From Kumtagia sp963829135 (GTDB lineage Bacteria > Pseudomonadota > Alphaproteobacteria > Rhizobiales > Rhizobiaceae), in the NCBI GenBank assembly GCA_963829135.1, contig CAWHHO010000006.1:372001-436000 (forward strand): a stretch of DNA of 64,000 nucleotides. The letters are read 5' to 3'. The notes beneath the pieces were generated by a model that did no database searches, was not told the origin of the DNA, and worked only from the letters and a program-made list of their open reading frames with translations. Positions within the stretch are counted from its first letter, which is position 1. Every line of letters starts with the position of its first letter. Positions 27,419 through 37,536 of this stretch are shown here, piece after piece. Both the position numbers and the translations under genes were made by a program.

Positions 27419-27880
27419 CTAGTCCTTTTCCTTGTCGTTCGCACTCTCGAGGCGGGCGGAAAGCGCGTGAAGGGCGAGCGTATAACTGAGTGGGCCGAAG
27501 CCGCAAAGCATTCCAACCGCGACCGGCGCAATCATCGATTGGTGGCGAAATGCTTCACGGGCATGAATATTTGAAAGATGCACTTCAATAACCGGAAGCG
27601 GCGCAACCGCCCGGATCGCATCGTGCAAGGCAATCGAAGTGTGCGTGTATGCACCCGCGTTGAGGGCGACGCCGACGGCCTTGTCACCCGCCTCGTGCAG
27701 CCAGTCGACCAGGACGCCCTCATGGTTCGATTGGCGGAAGTCGACCGCCAGACCGAGCTGTTTGCCTGTCTGATGGCAATCGGCTTCGATGTCGGCGAGG
27801 GTCTTTCCGCCATAGATCCCCGGCTCGCGCTTACCCAGCGCGTTCAGATTGGGACCATTCAGGACGAACACCGTCTTCAA
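27419..27880 (-). CDS. aroQ: Type II 3-dehydroquinate dehydratase
   Basis: Dehydrates 3-dehydroquinate in the shikimate pathway; a small dodecameric cytosolic enzyme. 153 residues. Key motifs: LNGPNLNALGKREPGIYG (Arg/Tyr of the lid loop), FRQSNHEG, NAGAYTHTSIALHDAI and IEVHLSNIHAREAFRH (catalytic His). The gene ends two bases before the accB start, so translation is probably coupled. Its pairing with accB/accC is widespread in alphaproteobacteria. Confidence 0.93.
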   Translation of the reverse strand: MKTVFVLNGPNLNALGKREPGIYGGKTLADIEADCHQTGKQLGLAVDFRQSNHEGVLVDWLHEAGDKAVGVALNAGAYTHTSIALHDAIRAVAPLPVIEVHLSNIHAREAFRHQSMIAPVAVGMLCGFGPLSYTLALHALSARLESANDKEKD

Positions 27881-28051
27881 CCAAACTACCTCATGCCTCG
27901 CAAACCCGATCCGGTCGCGCGGCGCCCTCTATAGACGGCATAGCCTGCCTCGGGAAGAGCGCAAGCGGCATATCAGGCTTTCCACAGTAGCATGGGGTCA
28001 GTTCGGGCCGCTGACGGCCGAATCGAGCCTTTTTTTACACGGGCTGGCGGG

Positions 28052-28868
28052 TCAACAAGCGTCCTGCGCGCAGGCGGCGGCCGCGGCTGCGATCTTCTCG
28101 GAGAGCGCTTCTGCGCCCAGGGCGCCGAACACCACTTCGTCACCGACAACGTATGAGGGCGTACCCGTGATCTGCAGCTTGTTTGCGAGTTCGTAGGTCT
28201 TGCCGAAAATGTCGGCGATTGCCGGGTTCTTCATTTCCTCACGCAGCTTGGCCTCATCGGCGCCAAGCGAGACCGCAATCTTGATCGCTGCCTCTTCAGT
28301 CGCGCGGCCCTTCGATTCGATGAGCTGATTGTGGAATTCCTCGAACCTGGCGGGCAGCAGGTGCTGGAATGCCTGCGAAACCACGTGTGCCTTCTGCGAA
28401 TCCGGTCCGAGGATCGGGAATTCCTTGAGCACGAAGCGCAGGTCCGGATTGGCCTTGGTCAGCGCCAGCATGTCGGCTTGCGCCCGTCTGCAATACCCGC
28501 AGTTGTAGTCATAGAACTCGACAATCGTTACGTTTCCCTTCGGGTTGCCAATCACGCCGTCCGCGGCCGCCGAAAAGATTTCACTCTTGTTGTCCTGGAT
28601 AACCTGAAGGTTGGCGACGCGCTGCTGCTCCTGCTGCTTGACCTCAAGCGCCGCCTGCGCTTCCGAAATGACTTCGGGGTTTGCCATCAGATAGTCGCGG
28701 ACGATCTTCTCGATCTGGGGCCGATCGAGATCGGCAGGCGCCGCAGCGACTTGGGGAGCTGCAGCCCCTGACGTCCGCGACTTGCGGTTTACCCGCCATG
28801 TAACCGATTGCGAGCATAGCGGCTGCGGCGACTAGGGCCGTTCCACCGAGGAGGTATGCTTTCTTCAT
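28052..28868 (-). CDS. DsbA-family periplasmic thiol-disulfide protein (one apparent frameshift)
   Basis: A secreted thioredoxin-fold protein of about 270 residues. It opens with a signal anchor (MKKAYLLGG then an alanine-rich stretch), then a coiled region (AQAALEVKQQEQQRVAN), the redox motif CGYC in YDYNCGYCRRAQ and the cis-proline GTPSYVVG. This is the Com1/DsbA-like group with an N-terminal extension. The frame changes near 28765-28770, where one base removed restores the alanine-rich link. It probably oxidises or isomerises periplasmic disulfides. It lies between aroQ and the M48 protease gene on the same strand. Confidence 0.83.
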
Positions 28869-28910
28869 GGTCTTACCTTTGTTTGCCGCTGCTGTTTGCT
28901 CAACGAGCGG

Positions 28911-30310
28911 CTAACCGCTTTTCTTCTTCGGCGCTTTGAAATTAACGATGTCCTGCGCGCGAACCCAGCCCGGCGTACCCACCTTCATCTTGGCTTGAGC
29001 GCGCATAGCGAAAATCTTGGCATCCTTGTAGTTGCCAGAATAAAAATTTCCCTCGGCAGTAGCCAGGTCGGCCTCGGGGATCTCGCCGAGCTGGCCATAT
29101 GCTTGGGCGAGGTAGCGATAGCCCATGGAGTTTTCGCGATCGCGTTCGAGGCCGTCATTGATTTCGTTGACTGCCCTTTTCAGCGACGCCGGGTCGCCCG
29201 TTGCAATCAGCGCCTGGCCGAGCGCGATACGAAGTATCCCGGACCTCGCTGGGTCGAGTTTGACGGCCTTTCCATACGCCTCGATCGCCTGTTTGGGCTT
29301 ATTGGCCTTCATCAGGACGTCTCCACGCAACTCCTGAAAGTAAGGGTTGTTGGGCTGTGCCTTCACCAGCGCATCGGACTTTTTCACTGCATCGGAAAGG
29401 TTGCCGGTGAGGTAGATGGCCATCGCCATTCCATACTTTGCGGGCAGGCTGTCCGGCGCCGTGCGGAAGAGCCGCGATATCGCGCTCTGGCCCTGCGTGT
29501 AGGCGGCGATCTTGGCGCGCATCATGTCATGCCGCAGTTGCAGCGCCTCGGGGTCCTTCTTGTCGAAATAGGGACTGTTCTTGGCCAATTCCTCGAGGTT
29601 GGCGATGCGGTCGCGCGGTGCCGGGTGGCTGATGCGATACGGATCAAGCTTGGTGCCGGATAGCGCCAGGGCGTCCTGGAACCGCTCGAAGGTTTCAAGC
29701 ATGCCCTTGGCCGACTGGCCGGTCGCCTCGAGATATTTCACAGCCGAGCGGTCGGCCGTCGTTTCCTCGCTTCGCTGATAGCCGAGAATGCCACGCGGTC
29801 GCGAACTCGCCGCCGCCCGCCATGATGCCGCCGCCGGCCTGCGCAAGGCCCTTCTGGTCGGTCGCTGCACCCGCAGCGATGGCACCGACGCCGAGCAGGG
29901 TCGCGACGACCATCATGGTCTGCGCACGCGCCAGTCTGCTCGCGCAGGCGGTTCTGATGGCCGCCAGCCAGGTGGCCCGCCTCGTGGGCGATAACGCCGA
30001 TGATCTGGTTCGGCGTCTCCGATTGCAGCAGCGCGCCGGTGTTGATGAAGATGCGCCGCCCCGCGACGAAGGCGTTGAAGCTCGGGTCATTGATCAAGAC
30101 GATTTCAACGCCGGATTTGGACAGACCGGCGGCCTTGAGGATGGGCCGGGCGTAGTCGCGTACCAGCGCCTCGATCTCAGCGTCGCGAATGACTGCGACG
30201 TTCTGCGCATGGGAAGGCAGACAGGCCGCAAGCGCCATCAAGGCGCCGATCATGCCGATCGCGACCTTGCGGGCAAGGATGACGAAGGCGTTGAGCTTGA
30301 ATATCTTCAT
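28911..30310 (-). CDS. M48-family metalloprotease with TPR tail (two apparent frameshifts)
   Basis: A periplasmic zinc protease like BepA/YfgC of E. coli, which controls outer-membrane protein assembly. Signal sequence, zinc motif HEAGH (about 125), a hydrophobic stretch (QTMMVVATLLGVGAIAAGA), then a long TPR region (NPYFQELRGDVLMKANKPKQAIEAYGKAVKLDP read in pieces). Three frames cover it: breaks near 29934 and 29796 are each cured by removing one base, giving about 465 residues, the usual size. The ATG at 30310 opens a signal peptide. Essential residues are intact. Confidence 0.82.
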
Positions 30311-30437
30311 GTCGGTATCAGTCGTATCCGCGCGCCGCACTGGTGGAAAGGCGGCTGAACGCATTTCATGAACTTGTGATCCCCATATCAATCAGGCATT
30401 TGTGCGGCGTTGAGTGAACCTGCGCAAAGGAACAACA

Positions 30438-31583
30438 ATGGTGTCGATATCCCGGCGCGGCAATGTCGAGCCGTTCCACGCCATGGATATTCTGGCTGAG
30501 GCCAACCGGCTGCGCGCTGAGGGCGCGCCGGTTATCTCGATGGCGGTCGGGCAGCCGTCCGACCCTGCGCCGGCCGCGGTGCTTGAGGCCGCGTCGCGGG
30601 CGCTGAAGATCGGCAGGATCGGCTATACCGACGCGCTCGGTACGCCAGCGCTGCGTCAGGCGATCGCACATCACTATGGCGATCACTACGGTATTGACGT
30701 AGCGGTTGAGCGAATTGCCGTAACCACCGGCTCTTCAGCCGCTTTCAATCTGGCGTTTCTAGCCATGTTCGATGCCGGCGATTCGGTAGCGATCGCGTCT
30801 CCCGGTTATCCCGCCTACCGCAACATCATGGGGGCGCTTGGGCTCGACGTCGTCGAGATCGAGATCGAGGATAAGCCGTTTCTTTCTGCTGCACAGCTCG
30901 CGGCGACCCATGCGAAGAAGCCGCTGCGTGGGCTGCTGTTCGCCAGCCCCGCCAATCCGACCGGCGCCGAAGTGCCCAGGGACGACTTGGTGGAACTGCT
31001 CGAAACGGCGAGGCAGCTGGGGATCTCGGTGATTTCCGACGAGATCTATCACCGTCTAAATTATGTCGGGCCTGACATCACGGCACTATCGTTCGATAGC
31101 GATGTGACGGTCATAAACTCATTCTCCAAATACTACTGCATGACGGGCTGGCGAATCGGCTGGATGGTGCTGCCTGAAAAACTCGTCCGTCCAATCGAGC
31201 GCATCCAGCAAAGCCTCTATATCTCGCCACCCGAGTTGTCGCAGATCGCTGCTTGCGAGGCGTTCGGGGCGACCGGCGAACTGGAAGTGGTCAAGGCCCG
31301 CTATGCGCATAACCGGGACCTGTTGCAGCGGCGGTTGCCGGAGCTCGGCTTTGCGCTGGCCGCGCCCATGGACGGCGCGTTCTACGCCTTTTGCGACGTC
31401 TCGAAGTTGACCAATGACAGCATGAGCTTTGCCCGGCGCATGCTCGGCGAGGCGCATGTCGCGGCAACGCCTGGGCGCGATTTCGACACACAACAAGGCA
31501 GCCGATTTATGCGGTTTTCCTATGCCGGCAGCTATGACGACATGGAGCAGGCGCTCGGCCGAATCGAACGCTGGCTGAAATAA
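30438..31583 (+). CDS. Class I/II aminotransferase
   Basis: A 381-residue PLP-dependent aminotransferase of fold type I. The lysine that holds PLP is in INSFSKYYCMTGWRIGW (about 230); other marks are GQPSDPAP, TTGSSAAFNLAFL, SPANPTGAEV and ISDEIYHRLNY, with Arg in GSRFMRFSYAG binding substrate carboxylate. Similar to aspartate/aromatic aminotransferases; the exact amino donor is not certain. AAAGGAAC precedes the ATG. It is followed 8 bases later by glutaminase, so the two may form a nitrogen-metabolism pair. Confidence 0.87.
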   Translation: MVSISRRGNVEPFHAMDILAEANRLRAEGAPVISMAVGQPSDPAPAAVLEAASRALKIGRIGYTDALGTPALRQAIAHHYGDHYGIDVAVERIAVTTGSSAAFNLAFLAMFDAGDSVAIASPGYPAYRNIMGALGLDVVEIEIEDKPFLSAAQLAATHAKKPLRGLLFASPANPTGAEVPRDDLVELLETARQLGISVISDEIYHRLNYVGPDITALSFDSDVTVINSFSKYYCMTGWRIGWMVLPEKLVRPIERIQQSLYISPPELSQIAACEAFGATGELEVVKARYAHNRDLLQRRLPELGFALAAPMDGAFYAFCDVSKLTNDSMSFARRMLGEAHVAATPGRDFDTQQGSRFMRFSYAGSYDDMEQALGRIERWLK

Positions 31584-31591
31584 GGCGCGCT

Positions 31592-32522
31592 ATGGCCGAC
31601 ATCGAGGAAATGCTGCAACGAACTCGCCGCGGAAATGGCGCTGCGCACCGATCGCGGCGAGGTGGCGAGCTATATTCCGCAGCTCAGAAAGGTGAGCCCG
31701 CGCAAGTTCGGGATCGCGCTTGCCATGACTGATGGGCGGATCATCGAGGCGGGTGACGCCGAGGAGCCGTTCTCCATCCAGAGCGTGTCAAAAGTGTTCA
31801 CGCTGACATTGGCGCTCGGAAAGGTCGGCGACAGTTTGTGGAAGCGGGTAGGGCGTGAGCCTTCCGGCAATCCGTTCAATTCGATCGTCCAGTTGGAGCA
31901 AGAGCGCGGCATTCCGCGTAACCCTTTCATCAACGCCGGCGCGATCATCGTTTCCGACGTTCTGCTCGCAGGTCATCAGCCGCGCGAGGCGATCGGCGAA
32001 ATCCTGCGGTTCATTCAGTTTCTCGCCGACGACGAGACGATCTTCATCGATAGCAACGTTGCCGGGTCCGAACGCGCAACCGGTTTCCGCAATTTCGCGC
32101 TCGCCAACTACATGCGTTCATTCGGCAATCTAGACCACGCGGCCGAGTTGGCTTTGGGCGTGTACTTTCATCAGTGCGCCATCGCGATGAGTTGCAGGCA
32201 GCTGGCGCTTGCGGGGCGTTTTCTCTCCTGTGACGGGCGCAACCCGGCAACCGGCCACTCAGTTGTTTCACCGGATCGCGCCCGGCGCATCAACGCGCTG
32301 ATGCTGACCTGCGGGCACTATGACGGATCGGGCGATTTCGCATTTCGTGTCGGCATTCCCGGCAAGAGCGGCGTTGGCGGCGGAATTTTGGGCATTGTGC
32401 CAGGCGTGGCATCCGTCGCCGTCTGGTCGCCCGGACTCAATTCCAACGGCAATTCCAAGCTTGGCTCGATTGCCTTGGAGAAGCTGGCGCGCGCGATGAA
32501 CTGGTCGATCTTCTCGCCCTGA
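31592..32522 (+). CDS. glsA: Glutaminase A (one apparent frameshift near the start)
   Basis: Hydrolyses glutamine to glutamate and ammonia; a beta-lactamase-fold enzyme. The catalytic Ser is in SIQSVSKVFTLTLAL, with Asn/Glu in GNPFNSIVQLEQERGIPRNPFINAGAI and the Tyr in NYMRSFGN and LACGHYDGSG-like TCGHYDGSG. The first nine codons (MADIEEMLQ) are in another frame; removing one base at about 31617-31619 joins them to ELAAEMALRTDRGEV. About 309 residues, as expected. It follows the aminotransferase gene directly. Confidence 0.87.
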
Positions 32523-32631
32523 ACAGACGCGCCGGCTGTTCTATCGCGGGGCACTTCCAAGCCCATCAGAAAAAATCGCGCGGCCGATGCCGCGCGATTT
32601 TCATATGCAGGCGTTACTGCGATGGTTCGGC

Positions 32632-35454
32632 TCAGAAGAAGCCCTTGCGCTGCCACCAGCCCGCCTTCTTCGGTTTGTCCGGTTCGGCAGTGACAGGTTG
32701 ATCTTTGCGCACGGCTTCCAGCGCCGGCTTAGCCGGTTCGGGCTTGGCTTCCGCGACAGGATCGGCCGCGGAGGTCATTGCTTCGGCTTCGACTGTTTCC
32801 GTCGCTGCTGCTTTCCTGCGTGGCGCGCGCTTTGCCGGCTTCTTGACCTCAGGGGCTGCATCCGGGGCCGGCGTATCGTCATTCGCTGCTTTTTTCGTGG
32901 AAGCGCGGCGCTTGCGCGGCGCCTTTGCAGGGGGCTCCTCAGCGATCTCGGCCGGCTCCGGAGTGGCTACCACCTCGACCGTCTCGGCAATCGCCAAGGT
33001 TTCCGCCGCATCTTCGACGCTGCCGTCTTCGTCTCCAGCGACGCCCTCATCGCCCTTGTTGCGGCGACCGCCGCGCTTGCCACGACGACGCTTCTTGCGG
33101 TCGGCATCGTCCTTCTGTGCGTTCGCGTCGGCGGCGACTTCCGAGGCGACCGCATCGGACTCTGTTGCGGCCTCCTCGGCGTCATCGTCGTCCTCGCCGC
33201 GAGCGATGACTGCGTCGCCCTCGGCTGCCTCCGCATTCGGCTGCCCGTTATGCTCGCGTTCGCGGTCGCGCCCGCCGCGCCGCCGCCGCCGCTTGCGCCG
33301 CTTGCGGTCGCCTCGCGGTTCGCCATCCGCCCCCGGCTGCACATGATCGCGTGGTGAAGGCTCGGGCGCAGCCTGTACGTTCTCCTCCACCTCTTCCTCG
33401 ACCGACGGTTCTTCGTCTTCGTCCGGTTCGATGATCAGTGCCGCGGGTGCTGCCAGCGGGGTCAGCGGCTTTTCCGCGATCACGCCGCGGAAGATCGCAT
33501 GGTGCTGCGAACCGAGAGTCTCGTCGGCTTCAAGGGTAATCGTTACACCGAAACGCGCTTCCATCTCGGTGAGCGTGCTGCGCTTGTGATTGAACACATA
33601 CATTGCGGTCGCGGCGGGTGTCTTTACGACGATGTGGCTGCGTGAGTCCTTCATCAGGAATTCTTCGATCGCGCGCACGACCAGCAGCGCCACGGACGAA
33701 TCCGAGCGGACATGGCCCGTGCCGCCGCAATGAGAGCAGGGTTTCATCGTCGATTCCAGAACGCTGGCGCGAATGCGCTGGCGCGACATCTCCATCAGCC
33801 CGAAATGCGAGATGCGTCCAAGCTGGATGCGCGCGCGGTCGTTCTTCAGGTGGTCCTTGAGGCGTTTTTCGACCGCTCGGTTGTTGCGGTTCTCCTCCAT
33901 GTCGATGAAGTCGATGACGATCAGCCCGGCAAGGTCGCGCAGGCGAAGCTGGCGCGCAACTTCCTCGGCGGCTTCCAGATTCGTGTGGAGGGCCGTTTCC
34001 TCGATCGAATGTTCTCGCGTAGAGCGGCCGGAGTTGACGTCGATGGCGACCAGCGCTTCCGTCTGGTTGATGATAAGATAGCCGCCGGATTTCAAAGTCA
34101 CTTGGGGCTGCAGCATTCGGTCGAGCTGCGCTTCGATGCCATTGCGGACAAAGATCGGCACGGAATCGCGATACGGCTGCACAACCTTCGCATGGCTCGG
34201 CATGAGCATGCGCATGAAGTCCTTGGCCTCGCGATAACCTTCCTCGCCGGAAACGGCGACTTCGTCGATGTCCTTGTTGTAGAGGTCGCGCACCGAGCGC
34301 TTGATCAGGCTGCCTTCCTCATAAACGAGGGCGGGCGCCGTGGATTGAAGCGTCAGCGTGCGGACATTTTCCCAAAGCCGCATCAGATATTCATAGTCCC
34401 GCTTGATCTCGGCCTTGGTGCGGCTTTCGCCAGCCGTGCGCAGGATTACGCCCATGCCCTGCGGAACCTCGAGATCCTGTACGACTTCCTTCAGCCGCTT
34501 GCGATCCTGGGCGTTGGTGATCTTGCGCGAAATGCCGCCACCACGCGCCGTATTCGGCATCAGTACCGAATAGCGGCCTGCAAGCGACAGGTAGGTTGTG
34601 AGCGCGGCGCCCTTGTTGCCGCGTTCTTCCTTGACGACCTGCACAAGCAGAATCTGCCGGCGCTTGATCACTTCCTGGATCTTGTACTGGCGGCGAATCG
34701 GTCTACGGCGCGCCTGGAACTCTTCGAGTGCGTCGCCTGCGCCGACCGATTCGATCTCATGGTCGTCGCCGTGCGGCTCGGCAAGCTCTTCCACCGTGCC
34801 GCGATCTTCGGAGGCGGATGGCGCGTCGCTGTGCTCCACAGGTTCGGAGACGACATCAGCGTCGACGGATGCCGCGATGGTGGACGCGCCGGCCGGAGCT
34901 TCCTCAGACGTGTTCGCATCGCCGCCGTCGGCGTCCGAGCCGGCTTCGGCCTCGCCAGCCGAACCGGCTGCGATGTCGGTGGTTTCGTGCTCGTCGTCGG
35001 ACTCGGCAGTTTCGCCCGCACTATCCGTGCTGCCAGCTTCGGCGGAGGCGTCCCGCGCCTCATTTCCGGTGCGCTCCCGCCCGCGACCTCGACGCCGCCG
35101 GCGTCCTCGCCCGCGATCCTGGCGGTCTTCACCGTCACCGCCGTCCTCGTCGGCTTCGTCTTCCGCGGCCTCGGCCTCGGCTTTGAGCAGCGCCTGACGG
35201 TCCGCGACCGGAATTTGGTAGTAGTCAGGATGAATTTCGCTGAATGCGAGGAAGCCGTGACGATTTCCGCCGTATTCGACAAAGGCGGCCTGAAGGGAAG
35301 GTTCGACCCGGGTTACACGGGCGAGATAGATATTTCCTTTGAGCTGCTTCTTGTCCTGCGATTCGAAATCAAATTCTTCGATACGGTTACCGTGAACGAC
35401 GACAACCCGTGTTTCCTCCGGGTGGGAGGCATCGATAAGCATTTTGTTGGGCAT
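32632..35454 (-). CDS. rne: Ribonuclease E
   Basis: The main endoribonuclease of mRNA decay and rRNA/tRNA processing, scaffold of the degradosome. 940 residues. The S1 domain (from about 36) is split by a long acidic then arginine-rich insert (about 90-250), a known alphaproteobacterial trait. The catalytic core has VAIDVNSGRSTREHS and GLIVIDFIDMEENRNN, whose Asp residues bind magnesium, and the zinc link CSHCGGTGHV. The C-terminus is disordered, rich in Arg/Lys and Ala/Glu, and ends with WWQRKGFF. It starts 630 bases from divergent amiC. Confidence 0.94.
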   Translation of the reverse strand: MPNKMLIDASHPEETRVVVVHGNRIEEFDFESQDKKQLKGNIYLARVTRVEPSLQAAFVEYGGNRHGFLAFSEIHPDYYQIPVADRQALLKAEAEAAEDEADEDGGDGEDRQDRGRGRRRRRGRGRERTGNEARDASAEAGSTDSAGETAESDDEHETTDIAAGSAGEAEAGSDADGGDANTSEEAPAGASTIAASVDADVVSEPVEHSDAPSASEDRGTVEELAEPHGDDHEIESVGAGDALEEFQARRRPIRRQYKIQEVIKRRQILLVQVVKEERGNKGAALTTYLSLAGRYSVLMPNTARGGGISRKITNAQDRKRLKEVVQDLEVPQGMGVILRTAGESRTKAEIKRDYEYLMRLWENVRTLTLQSTAPALVYEEGSLIKRSVRDLYNKDIDEVAVSGEEGYREAKDFMRMLMPSHAKVVQPYRDSVPIFVRNGIEAQLDRMLQPQVTLKSGGYLIINQTEALVAIDVNSGRSTREHSIEETALHTNLEAAEEVARQLRLRDLAGLIVIDFIDMEENRNNRAVEKRLKDHLKNDRARIQLGRISHFGLMEMSRQRIRASVLESTMKPCSHCGGTGHVRSDSSVALLVVRAIEEFLMKDSRSHIVVKTPAATAMYVFNHKRSTLTEMEARFGVTITLEADETLGSQHHAIFRGVIAEKPLTPLAAPAALIIEPDEDEEPSVEEEVEENVQAAPEPSPRDHVQPGADGEPRGDRKRRKRRRRRGGRDREREHNGQPNAEAAEGDAVIARGEDDDDAEEAATESDAVASEVAADANAQKDDADRKKRRRGKRGGRRNKGDEGVAGDEDGSVEDAAETLAIAETVEVVATPEPAEIAEEPPAKAPRKRRASTKKAANDDTPAPDAAPEVKKPAKRAPRRKAAATETVEAEAMTSAADPVAEAKPEPAKPALEAVRKDQPVTAEPDKPKKAGWWQRKGFF

Positions 35455-36087
35455 TATATTTTTTCCTGCCGATCACGCGTTGCCCTCCGCCCGGTGGCAG
35501 CTTGAGACGCTGCCGCCGCGCGGTTCGGGTTATCGTTTCGGTCATATTGATGTCCGCTGGACGCCGCCGCCGCGCAATGGTGGTGCCGCCCGCAGCCATA
35601 TTGGCGCGGAATGTCGCGGACCGTTCCATGATTGCGCTTGTGGCCATTGCGTGCGCTGCGGATCCTTTTTCAACCAAGCCCGGATAGCCCGGACCAGCTA
35701 TGTGCTCACTTTGAGCCGACGCGAATGGCATTCACGCCGTTTCCTCACGTACCGGCTGCGGCTGCCGTGCCTCGCTGGTACGAATTCTGTCCTGGACACC
35801 AACGCACGGAAAGAGCTTTCCGGCCGCATTTACCACGCGCTCCCAGTCCGCAACCTCGCTAAGATCGGCAACGGACTCCGGGCATTGCAGTGTGCCGGTA
35901 CCGCTTTTATGATTTGCGTGACTTTTAGGCAACCCCGGAATCTGCTTGCCGGCGAAATGGTTACCGCCACGGAAGGCGGTTTGAAAAGGCTTGGTTAACC
36001 TTATCTGAATACCAATTGTTAAGTGGCCAGTTCAACGGCGAAAAAAGACATCGTCGTTCAAGAGATAAGTTTCTAGCGGGTACCGTC
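35455..36087. other. Divergent leader region of rne and amiC
   Basis: About 630 bases carry the promoters of two divergent genes. A long rne leader is expected, since RNase E autoregulates through its 5' UTR in other bacteria. The plus-strand side near amiC holds the dyad GGTTAACC in an A/T-rich stretch. A plus-strand frame (35444-35998) covers it but lacks protein character. Confidence 0.45.
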
Positions 36088-37338
36088 ATGCAGAGTTCGC
36101 GTTGGGCTATTTGCAAAGCATGGAGCGGCATGTCTGCCGTCGCGCATTGCTGCGGTCTGGCGATGGCTGCACTGATAATCGTGTCGGGCGCATCCACGTA
36201 CTGCTATGCCGCCAAAATCGCCGCGAACAACTTCAACATGGCCGGCGATGCGACCGCTACCCGCGTCGTGATGAATTTCGATGTTGAGCCGGAATTGCAC
36301 TGGATGCTCCTGCGGGGGCCGCACCGGCTTGTGATCGACCTTCCGGATACGCGCTTCGCGTTCGAAAAGCGGGCGCTTAAGCCGCGCGGCCTGGTCCGCA
36401 AGGTGGGTTACGGCGGTCTGGACGGCGGCCGGTCACGCGTGATCCTTACCATGAAGGGCCCGTTTTCGGTCACGCAATCGGATGTCGTCCCCAACGAGAA
36501 CGGGAAGGGCTTTCGCCTGGCGATTGACCTTGCGCCTGTCAGCGACAGGGAATTCGAAGCCGCGCTGGCCGATCAGGCGACAACGACCGCGTCGACCGCA
36601 CTGCCGAAAGGTGATCCCGTAGCCGCTCCGGTCGATGGCCCTGCAAAACCATTCACCATAGTAATCGATGCTGGCCACGGCGGCATAGATGGCGGCGCCA
36701 ATGGTGTGGGCGGAACCGTCGAAAAAGACGTCACGCTTGCATTTGCCAAGGAGCTTCGCGATCGGCTGCAGCTCGACAAGCGATACATCGTTCAGATGAC
36801 CAGGACGACGGATGAGTTCCTGCGGCTTGACGACCGGGTGCGTATCGCCCGCGAAAAGGGTGCCGATCTTTTCATCTCGATCCATGCAGATACGATCCGC
36901 TTCAAGGATATTCGAGGTGCGACCGTCTATACGGTCTCCGACAAGGCGTCCGATGCCGAAGCGCAAGCCCTGGCCGATCGAGAGAACCTTTCAGATCAGC
37001 TGGCGGGCGTTGATGTAGGAACCGAGAATCATGAAGTCGCCGACATCCTCGTCGATCTGATCCGGCGCGAGACCCATACGTTTTCCATCCGTTTCGCCCG
37101 TACATTGGTGGGGGAGATGGCCGACAGCGTCGGCCTGATCAACAATCCCCACCGTTTCGCCGGCTTCAAGGTCCTTAAAGCACCCGATGTGCCCTCGGTC
37201 CTGGTCGAGCTGGGCTATCTCTCCAACGCCAAGGATGAAGAGCAGTTGCGTAACCCTGAATGGCGAAGCAAGGCGGTGACGTCGATTTCCAATGCGATCG
37301 CGGCATTTGCCGCGTCGAAGGCCGCCGCCGGCGGTTGA
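36088..37338 (+). CDS. amiC: N-acetylmuramoyl-L-alanine amidase with AMIN domain
   Basis: A periplasmic zinc amidase that cleaves the lactyl-amide bond of peptidoglycan during cell separation. 416 residues: signal sequence (to about 40), AMIN domain (about 45-150, TRVVMNFDVEPELHW), linker, then Amidase_3 with IVIDAGHGGIDGGANG (zinc His), NGVGGTVEKDVTL (Glu), FISIHADT and VPSVLVELGYLSN. The ATG at 36088 is chosen by signal-peptide position. It is followed on the same strand by the PBP1A gene, so cell-wall hydrolysis and synthesis lie together. Confidence 0.9.
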   Translation: MQSSRWAICKAWSGMSAVAHCCGLAMAALIIVSGASTYCYAAKIAANNFNMAGDATATRVVMNFDVEPELHWMLLRGPHRLVIDLPDTRFAFEKRALKPRGLVRKVGYGGLDGGRSRVILTMKGPFSVTQSDVVPNENGKGFRLAIDLAPVSDREFEAALADQATTTASTALPKGDPVAAPVDGPAKPFTIVIDAGHGGIDGGANGVGGTVEKDVTLAFAKELRDRLQLDKRYIVQMTRTTDEFLRLDDRVRIAREKGADLFISIHADTIRFKDIRGATVYTVSDKASDAEAQALADRENLSDQLAGVDVGTENHEVADILVDLIRRETHTFSIRFARTLVGEMADSVGLINNPHRFAGFKVLKAPDVPSVLVELGYLSNAKDEEQLRNPEWRSKAVTSISNAIAAFAASKAAAGG

Positions 37339-37536
37339 TGCATCAATTCCTGCCAGCCGACGCGGCACGGTTGCCGGATCGTCACTCTGCCGCTTTTCGA
37401 GCAACTTAGCGCACTTGCTGCCGCATTTTGTCCACATCAGGGCGACATGGGTGTATGCTTGGCGTTGTCGCTCGGCTAAAGCAGCCGGGTCGTGCGTACC
37501 CCGTAAAAAACCGCCGAGCCTGGAGTTGGTGCGGAA

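Noticed and set aside
33712..35505. Long plus-strand frame (597 codons) antisense to rne
   Set aside because: It mirrors the high-GC, repetitive coding of rne on the other strand, starts without a ribosome-binding site and shows no family motifs.
35444..35998. Plus-strand frame of 184 codons between rne and amiC
   Set aside because: Composition is like shadow frames, and it overlaps the rne start and the divergent promoter region.
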